Program-made: the position numbers and the translations under genes
The notes under the pieces: generated by a model
Told to the model about the DNA's origin: nothing
Databases searched by the model: none
Seen by the model: only the letters and a program-made list of their open reading frames with translations
DNA from: Druceiella hillmani
Lineage: Eukaryota; Arthropoda; Insecta; Lepidoptera; Hepialidae
DNA length: 64,000 bases
Reading direction: 5' to 3'
Assembly: GCA_039881145.1 (NCBI GenBank)
Contig: JAYKKI010000157.1
Coordinates: forward strand, 12,501-76,500
In this document: one piece after another, positions 1 to 13,045 of the stretch
Layout of the letters: each line of letters starts with the position of its first letter
How positions within the stretch are numbered: the stretch's first letter is position 1

Positions 1-2169
1 TTCTAATAAAATTTTCCTCATTTCGTGTGATGAAATCTGTTTTCGAAGTTACATTCAAACAAAAACGCTAGTGGGTTTAATGTTAAATGAACAATGTCTG
101 TGAATTAAATAATTGTAAGGTCGCATCAGTATTATTTTATTAAAATCAAGCTTATAAAAAGACATCATTTAACTATGTAAATTTGGAAATTTATGGAACT
201 TTTCATTACTTTTAATGTAATTGCTCTTTGATACTTGCGTTTGGATTTACGCGTGTGCCTGGAAAAATATTCTCTGGAAAAGTATTAATGTAGTACTTTG
301 CAGGATAAAAATCTTTTCATTTTATTCAAATAGAAAAGGTTTTCATTACTGACATTAATATAAAATATCTTATAAGGTTTTGCCTGTAATTGATTTAATT
401 TCAGAAATAGTTTAGAACAATTAGGTATGCAAGCAATTTCTATCCAGAAGTGTTAGTGACCTTCCACACTTAAGTACACTCGGGCAATATAATTGTCATA
501 CTTAACTAATCGAGCGACTAATCGATCATATTATCGCTATCAACAGTCATGTTATTTATTTAATTTTATTACTTTCCTAACTTCTCTGTATGCCGTTCGA
601 GATTTCTAATTATTTTTTTACAAGAATCAAATGAAATTGATATGAAGTCATATATTAAAGAAGTGACTGTTGGTTTTTGATATAATCACAATCCAGGCTC
701 TATTTCTGACATATTGATCATTTGTAAATTTGTTATACGCAGTAAATATTTCTGTTAATTTTGTTCTTCACCTGTTTTGGTATTTGCAATAATGTTTGTA
801 AATGCACAACACATTCATAAATTTGTTAGTTTGCTGGTGTTGCAAAAACTGAGCAAACGTAATGAAGAAATGATTTGAAATTACCTAAATATCCACTCCA
901 TATTATCAGAAATAATTTTCAAAAACAACTGTTATTAAATTCTTAATATTTTCTTGTTTTATTACCTCCCTCTATTTGAAATGTTAAATGACTTAAATAA
1001 CTAAAAATGTAAAATGTGTAAAGGTACATCGATACGTATATTCGGTGTAGTGATAAATGTAATACTCAATAAATTGCAAAGCTCTACCTCCCTCACCCGC
1101 ACTTCTCCAGTAACATTTTATAAGAACTATACTACTTTTTTCTTATTTCATTTTATGGCTACTGTCAGCTCAATGCAATTTATGGCTAACCTTTCAAAAG
1201 GAACTTGACCAATTTACATAATGTTTTTGATAACACTTCTTTTCATCAATTTTCTATATGTCTGGCTACAATAGATATGGTAATGTTAATCTTCTATCTA
1301 GGTTTAAACATTTCCTGTTGTTTATGGTTTCCTTTTCTCAAACTCTTCAGCGTATTGGATTTCAGCTATAGTTGGCCACATTACCAATTCACAACCTTTA
1401 CTTTTTAGACTTTCCTATCACTTATAAAACAAAATTTTTCATTTTGAAACCAAATTAATACAGTTTTTAAAATTGAATTGGAATTATAGAACTTTGTAAG
1501 TACCAAGAAGATTAGCGCACATAAAGTGTCCAAAGTGTGGAAACTATTGACTGCCGCCAAATTCAATGTTGTGATATCCATAACATTGAATAAATGCTCC
1601 AAATATCTATTTAACTAAATTATTTGTTCGACCACATATTGAGCAATAGTACATAGAGTTAGCATTCGACAAAACTAAGTTAGATATTAATTAAATTATT
1701 CCACAAAGTGGTATAGAGCACTCATCGCTAGCTGATTCATTTGGTACTTATTTCGTAACTAATTCGTCAATGAACATAGAAATAGAACAAACTTGTTTAG
1801 GGCAAATTAGATCTTGGGCAAGTGGCACATATTTTAGGCATGAAAATTATATTTTAAGTAACTGTTTAAAATATTTTGCGTGACACGAACGAGACTTATC
1901 TGATTATTCTTATATCTCATTTTGTCAACATTATTGACACAATAGAATTATCAGCCCACGTTGAGTCATAAACAGTCGATAAATAGATAATAAAGCAAAC
2001 CCCCATTTCTGAAAGGATTTGTAACAATTTAAGGTTACAGAATACTTATCATTTGTTACAAAATTAACAGCGTAACATATAAATTTATGTAACACTTAAC
2101 ACCTGGACCATATTAATTTCCATAGCCAAATTAATCTGTGCCACATCTCTTCACGAACCTTTTTAATAT
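1..2169. other. AT-rich DNA with no gene seen
   Basis: I find no supported exon or RNA gene. The open frames at 1.0-1.6 kb are short, hydrophobic and without splice context. If the GPCR TM1 exon is farther upstream, this is intron. Confidence 0.6.
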
Positions 2170-2700
2170 ACTTCAAAAAAGGAGGAGGTTCTCATTTCGT
2201 TGGAATATTTATTTATGTATGTTCAGCGATAATTCTTTACCGATTGGACCGGTTTTGATGAATCTTTTTTTATTTGAAAGAGGGTGCTACAGGTGCAGTC
2301 TCATATAAATATGATGATGATCTGATAATGGGGCCCGGTAATGAACGATGAACTCCTTAATGAAAAGCAATAAATCAACTATGATTCCAAATATTTGCTA
2401 TGGCTAGTTGTTACTTCGCAAAATAACTACACGACTTACCAGGTCAGGGTCTGATGATAGGTTCTGGATATGAACAATGGAACTCCCTAATGGATGTTAG
2501 TAAATAAACCGTGATTAAAAATATTTGCTACTAGTAGTTGTTACTTTGCAAAATAACTACATCGTCCCTACCTTTTCATCTCAAAAACTCATCAGAGTCT
2601 GATGATGAGTTTTTGAGATGAAAATGGAACTCCTTAACGGATGGTAGTATACTGAAAGTGATTCAAGATATTTGCTACTGGTAGTTGTCAAAAATAAATA
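2170..2700 (+). repeat. diverged interspersed repeat with three internal units
   Basis: The block opens aaaaaaggaggaggttctca, a string I associate with a widespread insect repeat. It then has TCTGATRATR starts at 2321, 2450 and 2598. Each unit continues with GAACTCC(T/C)TAA, a roughly TATTTGCTA segment and TAGTTGTTACTTYGCAAAA. Units are about 129-148 bp and diverged. The class is unknown. Confidence 0.5.
2573..2624. repeat. perfect 22-bp inverted repeat (hairpin)
   Basis: Arms 2573-2594 and 2603-2624 are exact complements, starting TTTTCATCTCAAAAACTC, around an 8-base loop. It lies in the third unit of the repeat block, where it seems to have been created by a local inverted duplication. Confidence 0.85.
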
Positions 2701-4363
2701 ACTTAGCTATTTATTGCAAATAAGTTACAAATAAAGTACCTGTTTTGAATAAATAATTATTGAATTTTTAGTATCTACCTTTTTTGAAGTCAGTTTTTTG
2801 AGATATTTTATGTTAAGTCCTTAGTTGACACTTTAACTGTTACCAACCTCAGATTTTGTTATATATGTGTAAGAAAATCACCAACTGCATTTTTTAAGAA
2901 CATACTTAAAAAAATAATTGCTCTAGCAAAATGGTGACGTGATATTGTTTCACATAACATGAAAATGATTGAACACACACCGATTTAAGTTAATACTTTA
3001 AGTAGCTTAATTTTTTGCTCAATACATACACATTTCGTATGATACTTTATATTATCTCAAAGAGCTTCCCTATTTTAAACATAAAGTTTTCCTGTTCAGC
3101 AGGGGCCATTGCCAAATAATACACATGAATTTTTTTAAAATACCTTGTTAGTTCACAAACGCTACACTGTTTGATTAGTCTTTAGCTCAGCAGAATGTTC
3201 AATCATAAAAGTCAATACGTTTAAAAAATAACAGAAACAAATTGAAACAACTGTGTCATTCATATTTCTCGATAATATTTTTGTTTCATAAATTTTCCAA
3301 ATGTCCTAAAAGGATTAGTTTTGGTTCGCTATGAATATGGAATTGTTATAAATTTAGCTCTACGTGTACTGTAAGTGAATAGTATGAGATATTACCTTGA
3401 ATTATTAATTAAAATTAGTTTCCTAATAATATTACTGCACATTTCCTCGTGTAAAAATTAGGGCATTTGAATGTTTATTACAAATCAAAATAGGATTATT
3501 CACAACTACGTTATTGTTTTCGAGCGTTTTAATAACTACAACGGTTCACAATTATTGGAACTAAAAATGATTATTTATATACTTTATTGATATAACCTTT
3601 GATAAATAGATTGATATCGAAAGAGGTTAACCTACCAGATCGAGGCCGTGTCCAGTAACATTAGGAAACATGAAAAAGATATCGGCCTCGTGTTCTAAAT
3701 TAAACTATTACATAAAGTTAGATAACCGGGATTCGAAAATAAATTTTGAGTAGTTCTAGCACATAGATAACTTTCGGTAACAAAAATGAAATAAATTCAA
3801 ATAAATCAAATTTAAGTATTGATCTGTGATTTTTCAACAGCACCAACATCGTTTATCACCAACAGCACCTAGGTTATTGTGAAATAATCACGTTAATTAC
3901 GAGCCGAACTCACACTACTTTGGTTCAGAACACCTCGGAATGTATAAACATTTAAAGTGTATAGTGTTTCCTTTTGAAATACATGATAAATTTATGAAAA
4001 AGTTTAAAATTTAGGATCATTGCTATATTTTTGAAACTTCTATTAATTCAGCAATTTTGGATAAACTTTTTAAACATTTTCAAAAATATGTTACGAAATG
4101 GACGTCCCTTTTTTATTTATTATTAATTTGTATTATTATTCTATTCTTATTTGCAGCATCGCCTTTGGACACTTTCCATTTTTAACATTATGAATGTTTC
4201 TCTTCCGTGCGGCTCCTGCGATAGCGGACTTGATATTAAATAAAATGATACATTATTTTATTAATTCAGTTAATTAGTTTTCAATTGACAAATTAGTTAG
4301 TTGAAAAAACGCATTTTAAGTTTTGAATCGAATTTTTATGATGATAACTTAAATTTTGATCAA
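2701..4363. other. AT-rich DNA, little structure
   Basis: No supported gene. A short gcagcatcgcctttggacac stretch at 4156 follows a possible acceptor and opens MNVSLPCGSCDSGLDIK before a stop, but it has no donor, so I do not call it. Confidence 0.5.
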
Positions 4364-4530
4364 CTAATCAACTATTTCAGGATCATATAAAACGCCTTTT
4401 GTTTCTTGTAAATGTTTTAAAATTATTTGTATTAATTTCTTTTGATAGTTCCGACCTCTCTTGAGGCGTCTCTCTGAACGGGATATTCTACGTGTATCTC
4501 TTTTACTCGCAAATGTGTAAGATCTTATTT
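4364..4530 (-). CDS. unrecognised coding-like exon, basic, ending in TAG
   Basis: On the minus strand, after acceptor gaaataag, the frame reads SYTFASKRDTRRISRSERRL, KRGRNYQKKLIQIILKHLQE and TKGVLYDPEIVD before TAG at 4366-4364. The first 25 residues are strongly basic and the rest could be helical. It joins in phase to the 4853-4701 block across a roughly 170-base GT-AG intron. No known domain is recognised. It could be the end of a host gene antisense to the GPCR's upstream region, or a transposon fragment. Confidence 0.35.
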
Positions 4531-4700
4531 CAGTGTCGATGCCACGTTACTTATAATGAAAAGGATAGGCATAAATCTTTCATCAAATTTGAAACAGCTA
4601 AATACATTGTTTGTTTATTAAATTTAATGTCACTGAATAAATATGCTTAAAAGCCATTTTAAAATAATTTAGCTAATATTATTATTTTCACTAAACGTTC

Positions 4701-4853
4701 CTACAATCTTTGCAATGCCTCATCTCGTGCAATGTTCCCGTACGTTAAATTGTAAACATACAGACTCGCTCTGATGATTGTTCGGTTTCCATCGTAATAA
4801 TTTTTGAGTCTATCGAGGACTTCCAGAGCGTAGTGACTCGACTTGTGCGCTCC
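4701..4853 (-). CDS. unrecognised coding-like exon, 50 codons then TAG
   Basis: The minus strand from acceptor atttag|GGA reads GAHKSSHYALEVLDRLKNYY, then DGNRTIIRASLYVYNLTYGN and IARDEALQRL before TAG. Amino-acid composition and GC content are unlike the surrounding AT-rich DNA, which suggests real or recently real coding sequence. I do not recognise the family. The exon may end earlier, at AGATT|gtagga, and continue into the block at 4364-4530 in matching phase. Confidence 0.4.
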   Translation of the reverse strand, partial: GAHKSSHYALEVLDRLKNYYDGNRTIIRASLYVYNLTYGNIARDEALQRL

Positions 4854-4993
4854 CTAAATCTGATGTCCTTATTAAATGTAAATCTGTTACTGAAAAATGT
4901 AAATTTATGATCTTTAATTAGATTAAATTGAACTATTTAATCTGCTTTTCTTTTTATCATAAATATTTATAAAGTAGAAATGAATGTTAATTA

Positions 4994-5170
4994 ATGTTAT
5001 GTGCTAGAATTGTTCTACGTTGCTTCAAGAACGAAGGTGAATTGAGTAACGTAAAAAGTTTTTTACGATCAAAATTTCTAGAAACCTTTGTATTTATCAT
5101 TCGTGGAAGGATCAAACAAATCCCTAGAATAATTCATTTTATAGATAAAAACCCACCCAGTTCCGGAAGA
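4994..5170 (+). CDS. weak candidate exon on plus strand (ATG to donor)
   Basis: An open frame from ATG at 4994 runs 59 codons to a good donor, GGAAGA|gtgagt. It includes LETFVFIIRGRIKQIPRIIH but no receptor TM1. The minus strand over 4980-5209 is also partly open, so the coding strand is unclear, and this may be chance. Confidence 0.15.
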
Positions 5171-5209
5171 GTGAGTGTTTCCTATAGCCGCCCTCGCCTT
5201 CATTATTGA

Positions 5210-5760
5210 CAAATGAACTGAATTATATACCTCGATAACTTTGAAAATGTTTCCAAATTCCTTTCAAGGATATCTGGATACAATATAAATTAATAATCAC
5301 AGTTTTTTTTTTGTTGATGTCAATGTTGTTACTTCCTTGAAATATCAGTAATTTAATAACGATTCTAATTTAAACTTAACAATTGTAAATATGTTTATCT
5401 GACGTCATTCCTTACTGCACCCTCCATTTGCAGCAAATGTGAAAGGGAAATTAGATATTTTCCGTAGAATGCAAAAGATAAATCTTGCCGAAAGCAAATA
5501 CTTTTATTTTTTTTTATTTTTCACACATTTTCTACCAAATTCCAAATGAAAGCTCCATAAATTAGCATATCCACTATTTCTTTCTTTTACATCGTTAAAT
5601 TTAGTAAAGTGAATAAAATAATTCAGGCCATTTAATGTTACCAATACATAGTACACTTGCATATAGGAGAGTGTTTCAAACTCGGGTAAAATTCGAATAA
5701 TTTAAATATCTCTGTCATTTTAGCAAAGCAAAACGCAAATAATTCTTTTTATTTCCCCAG
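5210..5760. other. intron sequence before the first GPCR exon in the window
   Basis: Only AT-rich sequence ending in the polypyrimidine tract and acceptor at 5760 is seen. No TM1-like sequence (GNG...LRHRSM pattern) is found here. Confidence 0.6.
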
Positions 5761-5981
5761 CTACGTTCTGTCTTTGGCACTGGCCGACCTGCTGGTCCTC
5801 ATCACGTGCGTACCCTTCCTCTCGATGGCGTACACGATTGACTCGTGGCCGTGGGGTGAGGCGATGTGCGGGCTAATACAGTTTGCAAAATGTGTCTCCG
5901 TTGGAGTGTCGGCATTCACCCTGGCAGCGCTCTCCGCAAATCGATGTATCACGGGTTATCTGAAGAAATTACACGCAACCG
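5761..5981 (+). CDS. GPCR exon: end of ICL1, TM2, ECL1, TM3, ICL2
   Basis: The acceptor is ttatttccccag before 5761 and the donor is ACCG|gtgaga at 5982. The first base completes a codon from the missing upstream exon, and the last base (G) starts a codon completed by AT at 7748. The exon encodes YVLSLALADLLV, then SWPWGEAMC and AFTLAALSANRCITGY. LKKLHAT aligns with the usual LRKLHAS-type second intracellular loop, which supports the downstream donor over an earlier weak GT at 5946. The motif at the end of TM3 is NRC where most relatives have DRY. Confidence 0.85.
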
Positions 5982-6711
5982 GTGAGACAATCATTGTTAT
6001 GTCGATCGTTTACGAGCCTGTGAACATTTTTAATAAGGCTCTTCGATTCTAAGACATTTAAAATTAAGAGTGATAAGTAGGGTAAAACTAAGTTGATAAA
6101 ATGATATGTGCCAACCGAAACACTTGCATAGTTTTTCATTTAGACGAAAGATAACTTGACAGTCACTTCACGCTTTCGACTTACTTGTTCTCATCAGAAT
6201 ATGTTTTGACATGTACTCTTTTTTATTTTTGCCTTAATTTATTTTAAATTAGAAAGTGTTTATATCATAAGTGTTTATATCTTTATAAATATTGTGTAAA
6301 ATTGGTCATGTTTATGTGCCTATATTCCACTACGCAGCCAAAACTATATACCGCAGGCGCATGATATTTGTTCGTGATAGTAGCCTCCCCTCCACGACAT
6401 CGTGCACTATGGTGGTTGCGCGGCGATAACTATAAGGGTGTGAAAGATATGGGGGTTGAAAGTAGTTGACTTCGAAAATGTGTTATTTCCCATATGAAAG
6501 TTCCAGTTTTTTTCTAGAAAGTTCTAGAAACTTGAAATTTCTGCAATGTTCTGGAACATCTCTGAATTCTCATACATATCCATTATGTTCTTCCTTTTTC
6601 TTCACTACCACAATCCACCCCTTCTCATCTCTTTTAACATTAATATTACAATACAGTTTTGAGAATGTATTTGAATAAAATGATTTAATATTATTTTATA
6701 TATATATATAT

Positions 6712-6758
<47 letters not shown>

Positions 6759-9700
6759 AATTCCAATTTAAGATGCTCACAATTAATTTTTCTATATCAA
6801 AAAAATAATTGGCAGAAAATTATTTTGGTTATAACTTTTATAAAAGATCATATCCTCAAAAACAAATAATTTACTGTGATATTCTAACCACAGGATTGAT
6901 GAAAGTCGCGGGTAAAGAAAAAAAATATAGAAAAAATCCAAAAAGAATTCAATGTTATGGCTTTCGGAATTAAATTATTTATCACATTACTGTTCCCAAA
7001 ATATTTTTATGAGCGTGTGGTATTGTACCATATGAGCGTGTGGTATTGTACCATATGAGCGTGTGGTATTGTACCATATGAGAACAGCGTTTTCAGTAGG
7101 AAAATTAGAACTTCATCTTACTGAGTGACATTCCTCGGAAGGAAAGTACTGAAAAAAAAGTGAAAAATACATTTTGAGACAATTTGGAGGCGAGCCTCCC
7201 TGCATGTGCGGCTCGTCTCTTGGTGTCATTTACATAAATGGAATTTACTACTAATTTTACAATTAAACCCACATTTTTGATATACACTCTTCATAATATT
7301 ATTGCTTCAAATTGATATTGTTCCGTTCGGCGACGTTACTTTAGTGTTGCGAGAAAACTGTCGGATGAAATTCAGATACATTGTATTGATATCAAGTGAA
7401 AGCTATCAAACAAAATTCTGAACATATTGCATTTAAATAAAAAAATTTTAAAAATTTTCAAAAACATACTGGAAAACTTTCAAAAATTTGAGATAGTATT
7501 AAAAACTATTGAGTTTTTTCTCTTTTATGATCTCTCAAAAAATGCCGGCGACAGATCGTTAGATCTTCATTATACCTACTTGCGTCAGGAAAAATAATCC
7601 CAGTCTCCAATGCGGGTATCGGTGTTAAAGTACAAAATCGCTTTTCAATTAATTTTGTATATTTCTTCAAAAAACTTGTAAATATAGCATCAAAACAATT
7701 CCTGAATTTTATCAAGCCGATGGTTGTATTTATCCTTGTTAATACAGATGAAACCCGAAGAGCAACTTGCCGGGCCGTGTTCACCGCCACCATCATATGG
7801 CTGATCGCAACTGCATTAGCAATTCCTGCAGTTGCGGGGAGTTATCTGAGAGTCGTCGAGCTCGACTCTACCAATAAGGTGGGAAGAGTAAGATATTTCT
7901 AAAAAATTAAAGTTCATGTAAATGATAGTTAATTATACATATTTTTTAAAGATTAAACACACAGTTGAAGTAATTATTGATCAACAAAAAAGGTCGTTTA
8001 CATTAAATATGATAATAAAAACTTTTATTCACTCAATCACAATTAGTTTTGTGCAATATTCTTCGAGTTATTTCTTCAAAAAAACTCAAGTTTTGCCGAT
8101 GTTGTGACAGCGGTGTCTGTCCATCCACTTCTTGGGCGGAGACTTCTAGTTCAATAATAGAATAAGCTATTGAAATTTCCATTCGAGTTATGTAATCTCG
8201 CTCACAACATAAAATCATTTGTATTACAAAACACAATTTTATTTCAAGGGGGTGCCCGTATGTGTGAGAATGAATTCCTCTTTGTTTATTCAGGGTGTTT
8301 TCCTCTAAAAGGCAGACGATGGAGACAGTTAAAAATATCCTTTTCAGATTTAAAAATGTCCTTTTTTATTATCGGGGTTGCCTCGGTGACCTCGGTACGT
8401 AGATATACACAAAAGCAATTCGTTTGGCACATTATTCGATGGAAACAATTATATTTGATTCAGGTAAAGTTAATTAAACGATACGCAAACGTGATACATA
8501 AAAACTTTTATGTAGGAGCAATTTCGGAGTACGATGTGATTAATCAAAAAAACATTATCGACTAATAGTAATCAAATAAGCAAAGCGAAAATGAAAAAAA
8601 AATTATTTGCAAACTATTTTCTTTCAAAATATCATAAGTCACTATCTCAGCTCAATATATAGTTAAGCGGTATTCATAAACGTCAGGAAAAATACAGAAC
8701 ATAAAGTCTTCAGGAAAAAACCTTTTTCGATTTTAAAATAAATACGTTTAATTAACTTGTTTTTTTTTCTCCTCTTCGATTCTTATTTTCAAGATCCAAA
8801 CAAAATTTACTATTATTATATGATTTTAAATATACATACGATATATAGTTCTCAATTCTCACTATACATATATATTTCCCATCCTCATCGTGCTTCTAGA
8901 ACTTCTTCGTAGTATGTTTCCCATATCTGGAGATGTGGGGCCCATCCTACACCAAGACTGTGGTACTGCTCCACTTTCTCATCTACTACTTGCTACCGCT
9001 GGCAGCGATAGGCGTCTGCTACATCTCGATGGCCGGTCACCTTATCGGGAGTACACAGATGGCACCAGAAGAAGTCCGAGGTACACGGAGGCAGGTCCGT
9101 ATAAGTTAATTAAAATTAATTTTAAAGAACGTACAAAAGAATTACAGAATTAAGCAATGTATTTAGTTATTTATTAATTTTAAAAATAATTTAAACATGT
9201 TCAAAAGTAGTTTTGATAAAATCGGGATTATTCAAAGTACAGAGAATTAGATAAATTTATAGGCCATTTACAATGATATTTCATGTGATGTCATGAAACT
9301 AAGTTCAAATTACTTTGTCACGAAATAAAGGTGTCTCAGTGCCAAATTCGAAGTTTAAACTCGAATATCTCGGCGAGCAACGGGGCTATCGGGAGGGAAG
9401 GGATGGTCTTCGATAGCTCATTAGCGTGGAATTTTAGTCACCGTGTCGCAGTGGTCTGGTGTACACCGCGCTTACGCTGTGGAATTTTAATGATGGGCCC
9501 AGTGTTCGGTCAATGTAGTTGTAGGTAGCGAAGTTCAGAGCATCAGGAAAAAAACGAAAACATTAACCGCGTCTCCGCTGCAGTCGAAGAGCGTCCATTT
9601 TACGGTTACAAGTACGGCTGCGGAAGCGGATCATTTTATTAGATAATATAATTAAAAATTATTTTACAAGTACGGCTGCGGAAGCGGACCATTTTATTAG

Positions 9701-12700
9701 ATAATATAATTAAAAATAATTTTACAAGTACGGCTGCGGAAGCGGACCATTTTATTAGATAATATAATTAAAAATAATTTTACAAGTACGGCTGCGGAAG
9801 CGGACCATTTTATTAGATAATATAATTAAAAATAATTTTACAAGTACGGCTGCGGAAGCGGACCATTTTATTAGATAATATAATTAAAAATAATTTTACA
9901 AGTACGGCTGCGGAAGCGGACCATTTTATTAGATAATATAATTAAAAATTATTTTACAAGTACGGCTGCGGAAGCGGACCATTTTATTAGATAATATAAT
10001 TAAAAATTATTTTACAAGTACGGCTGCGGAAGCGGACCATTTTATTAGATAATATAATTAAAAATAATTTTACAAGTACGGCTGCGGAAGCGGATCATTT
10101 TATTAGATAATATAATTAAAAATTATTTTACAAGTACGGCTGCGGAAGCGGACCATTTTATTAGATAATATAATTAAAAATTATTTTACAAGTACGGCTG
10201 CGGAAGCGGATCATTTTATTAGATAATATAATTAAAAATTATTTTACAAGTACGGCTGCGGAAGCGGACCATTTTATTAGATAATATAATTAAAAATAAT
10301 TTTACAAGTGCGGCTGCGGAAGCGGACCATTTTATTAGATAATATAATTAAAAATTATTTTACAAGTACGGCTGCGGAAGCGGACCATTTTATTAGATAA
10401 TATAATTAAAAATTATTTTACAAGTACGGCTGCGGAAGCGGATCATTTTATTAGATAATATAATTAAAAATTATTTTACAAGTACGGCTGCGGAAGCGGA
10501 CCATTTTATTAGATAATATAATTAAAAATAATTTTACAAGTGCGGCTGCGGAAGCGGATCATTTTATTAGATAGACATTTTTATGATGCTGCTTTTTGAC
10601 AAATAATATGTTCAAACAAATTCTTCCATCTATTTTACATACAACCTTTTTCTTTGACATGTAATCTAATATAAAATTTGAAATATTTCCTTCGCATAAA
10701 TAGCTTTTAAATATACAAATACTAAACCGAATTTACATATTTTGGAAATATATTAATTAATCAATATCAAACGATATGACTTGCTTCAAATTATTTTAAA
10801 AATAGGTTCGTTAACGGCAACGGGTTTATAACTAGTTTTTTTTGTAATGTTACATTCATCGTCACAGGAAATGTGTGCACAAAATTATTTCATGTTCTAC
10901 TGTAAGTTGCCCTTGAAATGAAAGTATGAGATGACAATTTTCTAGGCTTTTTAGAAAATTATCTTTAATTAATAGATCGCTTTCGGATAACAAAAGTGAA
11001 GTGATATTGTTTAATTGTTCTTTCTAACTACGTATGAACTACGAGGAGCCAGATAATCCTTGCAGAAAGTTTCCAAACATTTTTCACAAACATGCTTCAG
11101 AGCTCTGTAAAGCTTTGGAGCATACAAAATATTTTCATTAGAGCCAAAATATTAATAAACCATTTCTGCATAATTTTTGGTCACATATTCTCTATGAAAA
11201 ATAGCTTATAGTATCTGCACTGTAATGTACTAAGCTCAGTAATAACTTTGAAAGACACTTAATCTATCTGAACGATGAAAAATGGTCATATGCAAGTTAT
11301 CTATTTCAGTTATGATAATTTATTGATTTTGTCTACTGAGGAGGTATTAATTAACTCTAATAACTAGATCGGAGTTTCGGTATGCCAGACTATTTTTATA
11401 GTATATGAACATAATTATAATATATTGTTGCATTTTGTCAACATAAATTATAGCTATTAATCTAACGGGTATAAGTTGTGGAAATTGAGTAAATGTGCTT
11501 TTCATAAAGCCGATGTACTTCTCTCGAGGTATCAAACGTTTGCACAATATGTACATTTTTGTTATGTTACAACAATTTAACTATAAAATTATTTAACATT
11601 AAATGTATATTAGAATAACGATGAACACTATTAAAAAAATGTATTTGTTTAATTAATTAATTGATTTGATTAATCTGCCAATTTAAGTGAAAATTACAAA
11701 CTGTTTATTTTTTCCTCGTTAAGAAGTCAAATTATATATTAGAAAGACCTTAATAGCCATGTTTGCTTAACGATGTTGAAGTTTTATTTTGCATCATCGT
11801 CTAATAGCGCGACACATTTATGTAAGTCAGAGTCTGATCTTGCAACTAAGGCCAGGTGAATTTCTCCTTGGCTGTACAGCCCCAACTTTTAGTTGTAGGT
11901 TTCAGTAGTTTTCACAAAAAGCAGTATCTTAACATGTATTCTAAATACTTTAATCACTACTGCTTCAATCACTAGTACACAACTCTCACATCAGGTGCGC
12001 TGAAGATTAATTAAAAATTTGCATTGTTTAATTAAATAAAATTTTATATTCAACTATTTGATAGTTTTTTCTCAAGAAACTTTTCAAGACATTTATGTAA
12101 TTTATTTATGACTAAGTTTGGCTCACATGGAAAAAGGGGAAGATATTATGCCACCATCTAAATAATCACCATAAAAATAATATCCTGATGAAAATATTGG
12201 ATTGATGGAGTAGGGAACTGAAAGAGTGATGTGAAAAGGAAAATATGTGCCTCGAAGAATATCTGCCTCATATCTTCACTATCTTATCCCTGACGATGTA
12301 ATTTCTTAATTAAAATAAATTATATCCCAGAATAAAATATGTCCTTTGTTCATTTTCACAAGATGCAAAACTGCACGATGATGTGTTACCTAGATATGTG
12401 ACGTATACTTGAAGATGAATTACTAGGAAATGCTTTTTATTCAAGGTGACCATCTAGAGAATGCACAATATATATAGGCTGTTTGTTACCTGAATTGAAA
12501 AAATATTAAATCCATCAGGTCAAAAACTCTAGAAACTGTCCAAAGTGACAAAATAATTCGTTTATATTTGCATCGACTACAAAAGTTGTGGAAACTGAGC
12601 ACGTGCGTCTTGCAGATATTTACAGAAAACAACAAGCTGCCAATGTACTGCTTTATACTAGTAAGATATTGTTTTGCATGTCATAGACAACAGCGGCTAT

Positions 12701-13012
12701 CATCCACTGCGAATCTCTCAACAGAAACATCGTAACTAAATCTGAAAGATGACCAGAAACATCCACACCGTGTTGGGTACAGGTGTTTCCAAAATTAAAG
12801 CGACACTCTTAGAAAGAAAAAAAGATGTGGTGTCGTGGGAAACCAGGTAGGAACGAAGTTCCTTCGGCTAATGTAGAATCGACACAATTTGCAAAAAAAA
12901 ATCGTGCTCAATTTTATGTAGGTTTTCTTGATTTTTCTCTTAAATTTTGCTGATTAGTTTTTATTTAAGTACAGGAAAGTATTTAGGAAATTCAGTATTT
13001 TAAGAAAAAAAA

Positions 13013-13045
<33 letters not shown>

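Larger units (their letters stand above)
5982..7747. other. GPCR intron (1,766 bp)
   Basis: Holds a (TA)n tract and a 23-bp repeat. A search for an extra exon encoding an AIVxPLRK-type ICL2 found none, and none is required by phase. Confidence 0.7.

Noticed and set aside
5946..7747. Earlier donor (CGAT|gtatca) plus a missing small exon that would restore DRY and AIVxPLRK
   Set aside because: No such exon could be found in the 1.77-kb intron. The donor at 5982 is stronger, phase-correct, and gives LKKLHAT, which aligns with the usual ICL2.
8170..8565. 131-codon plus-strand open frame
   Set aside because: It lies wholly in a GPCR intron, shows no domain, and has no codon or splice evidence.
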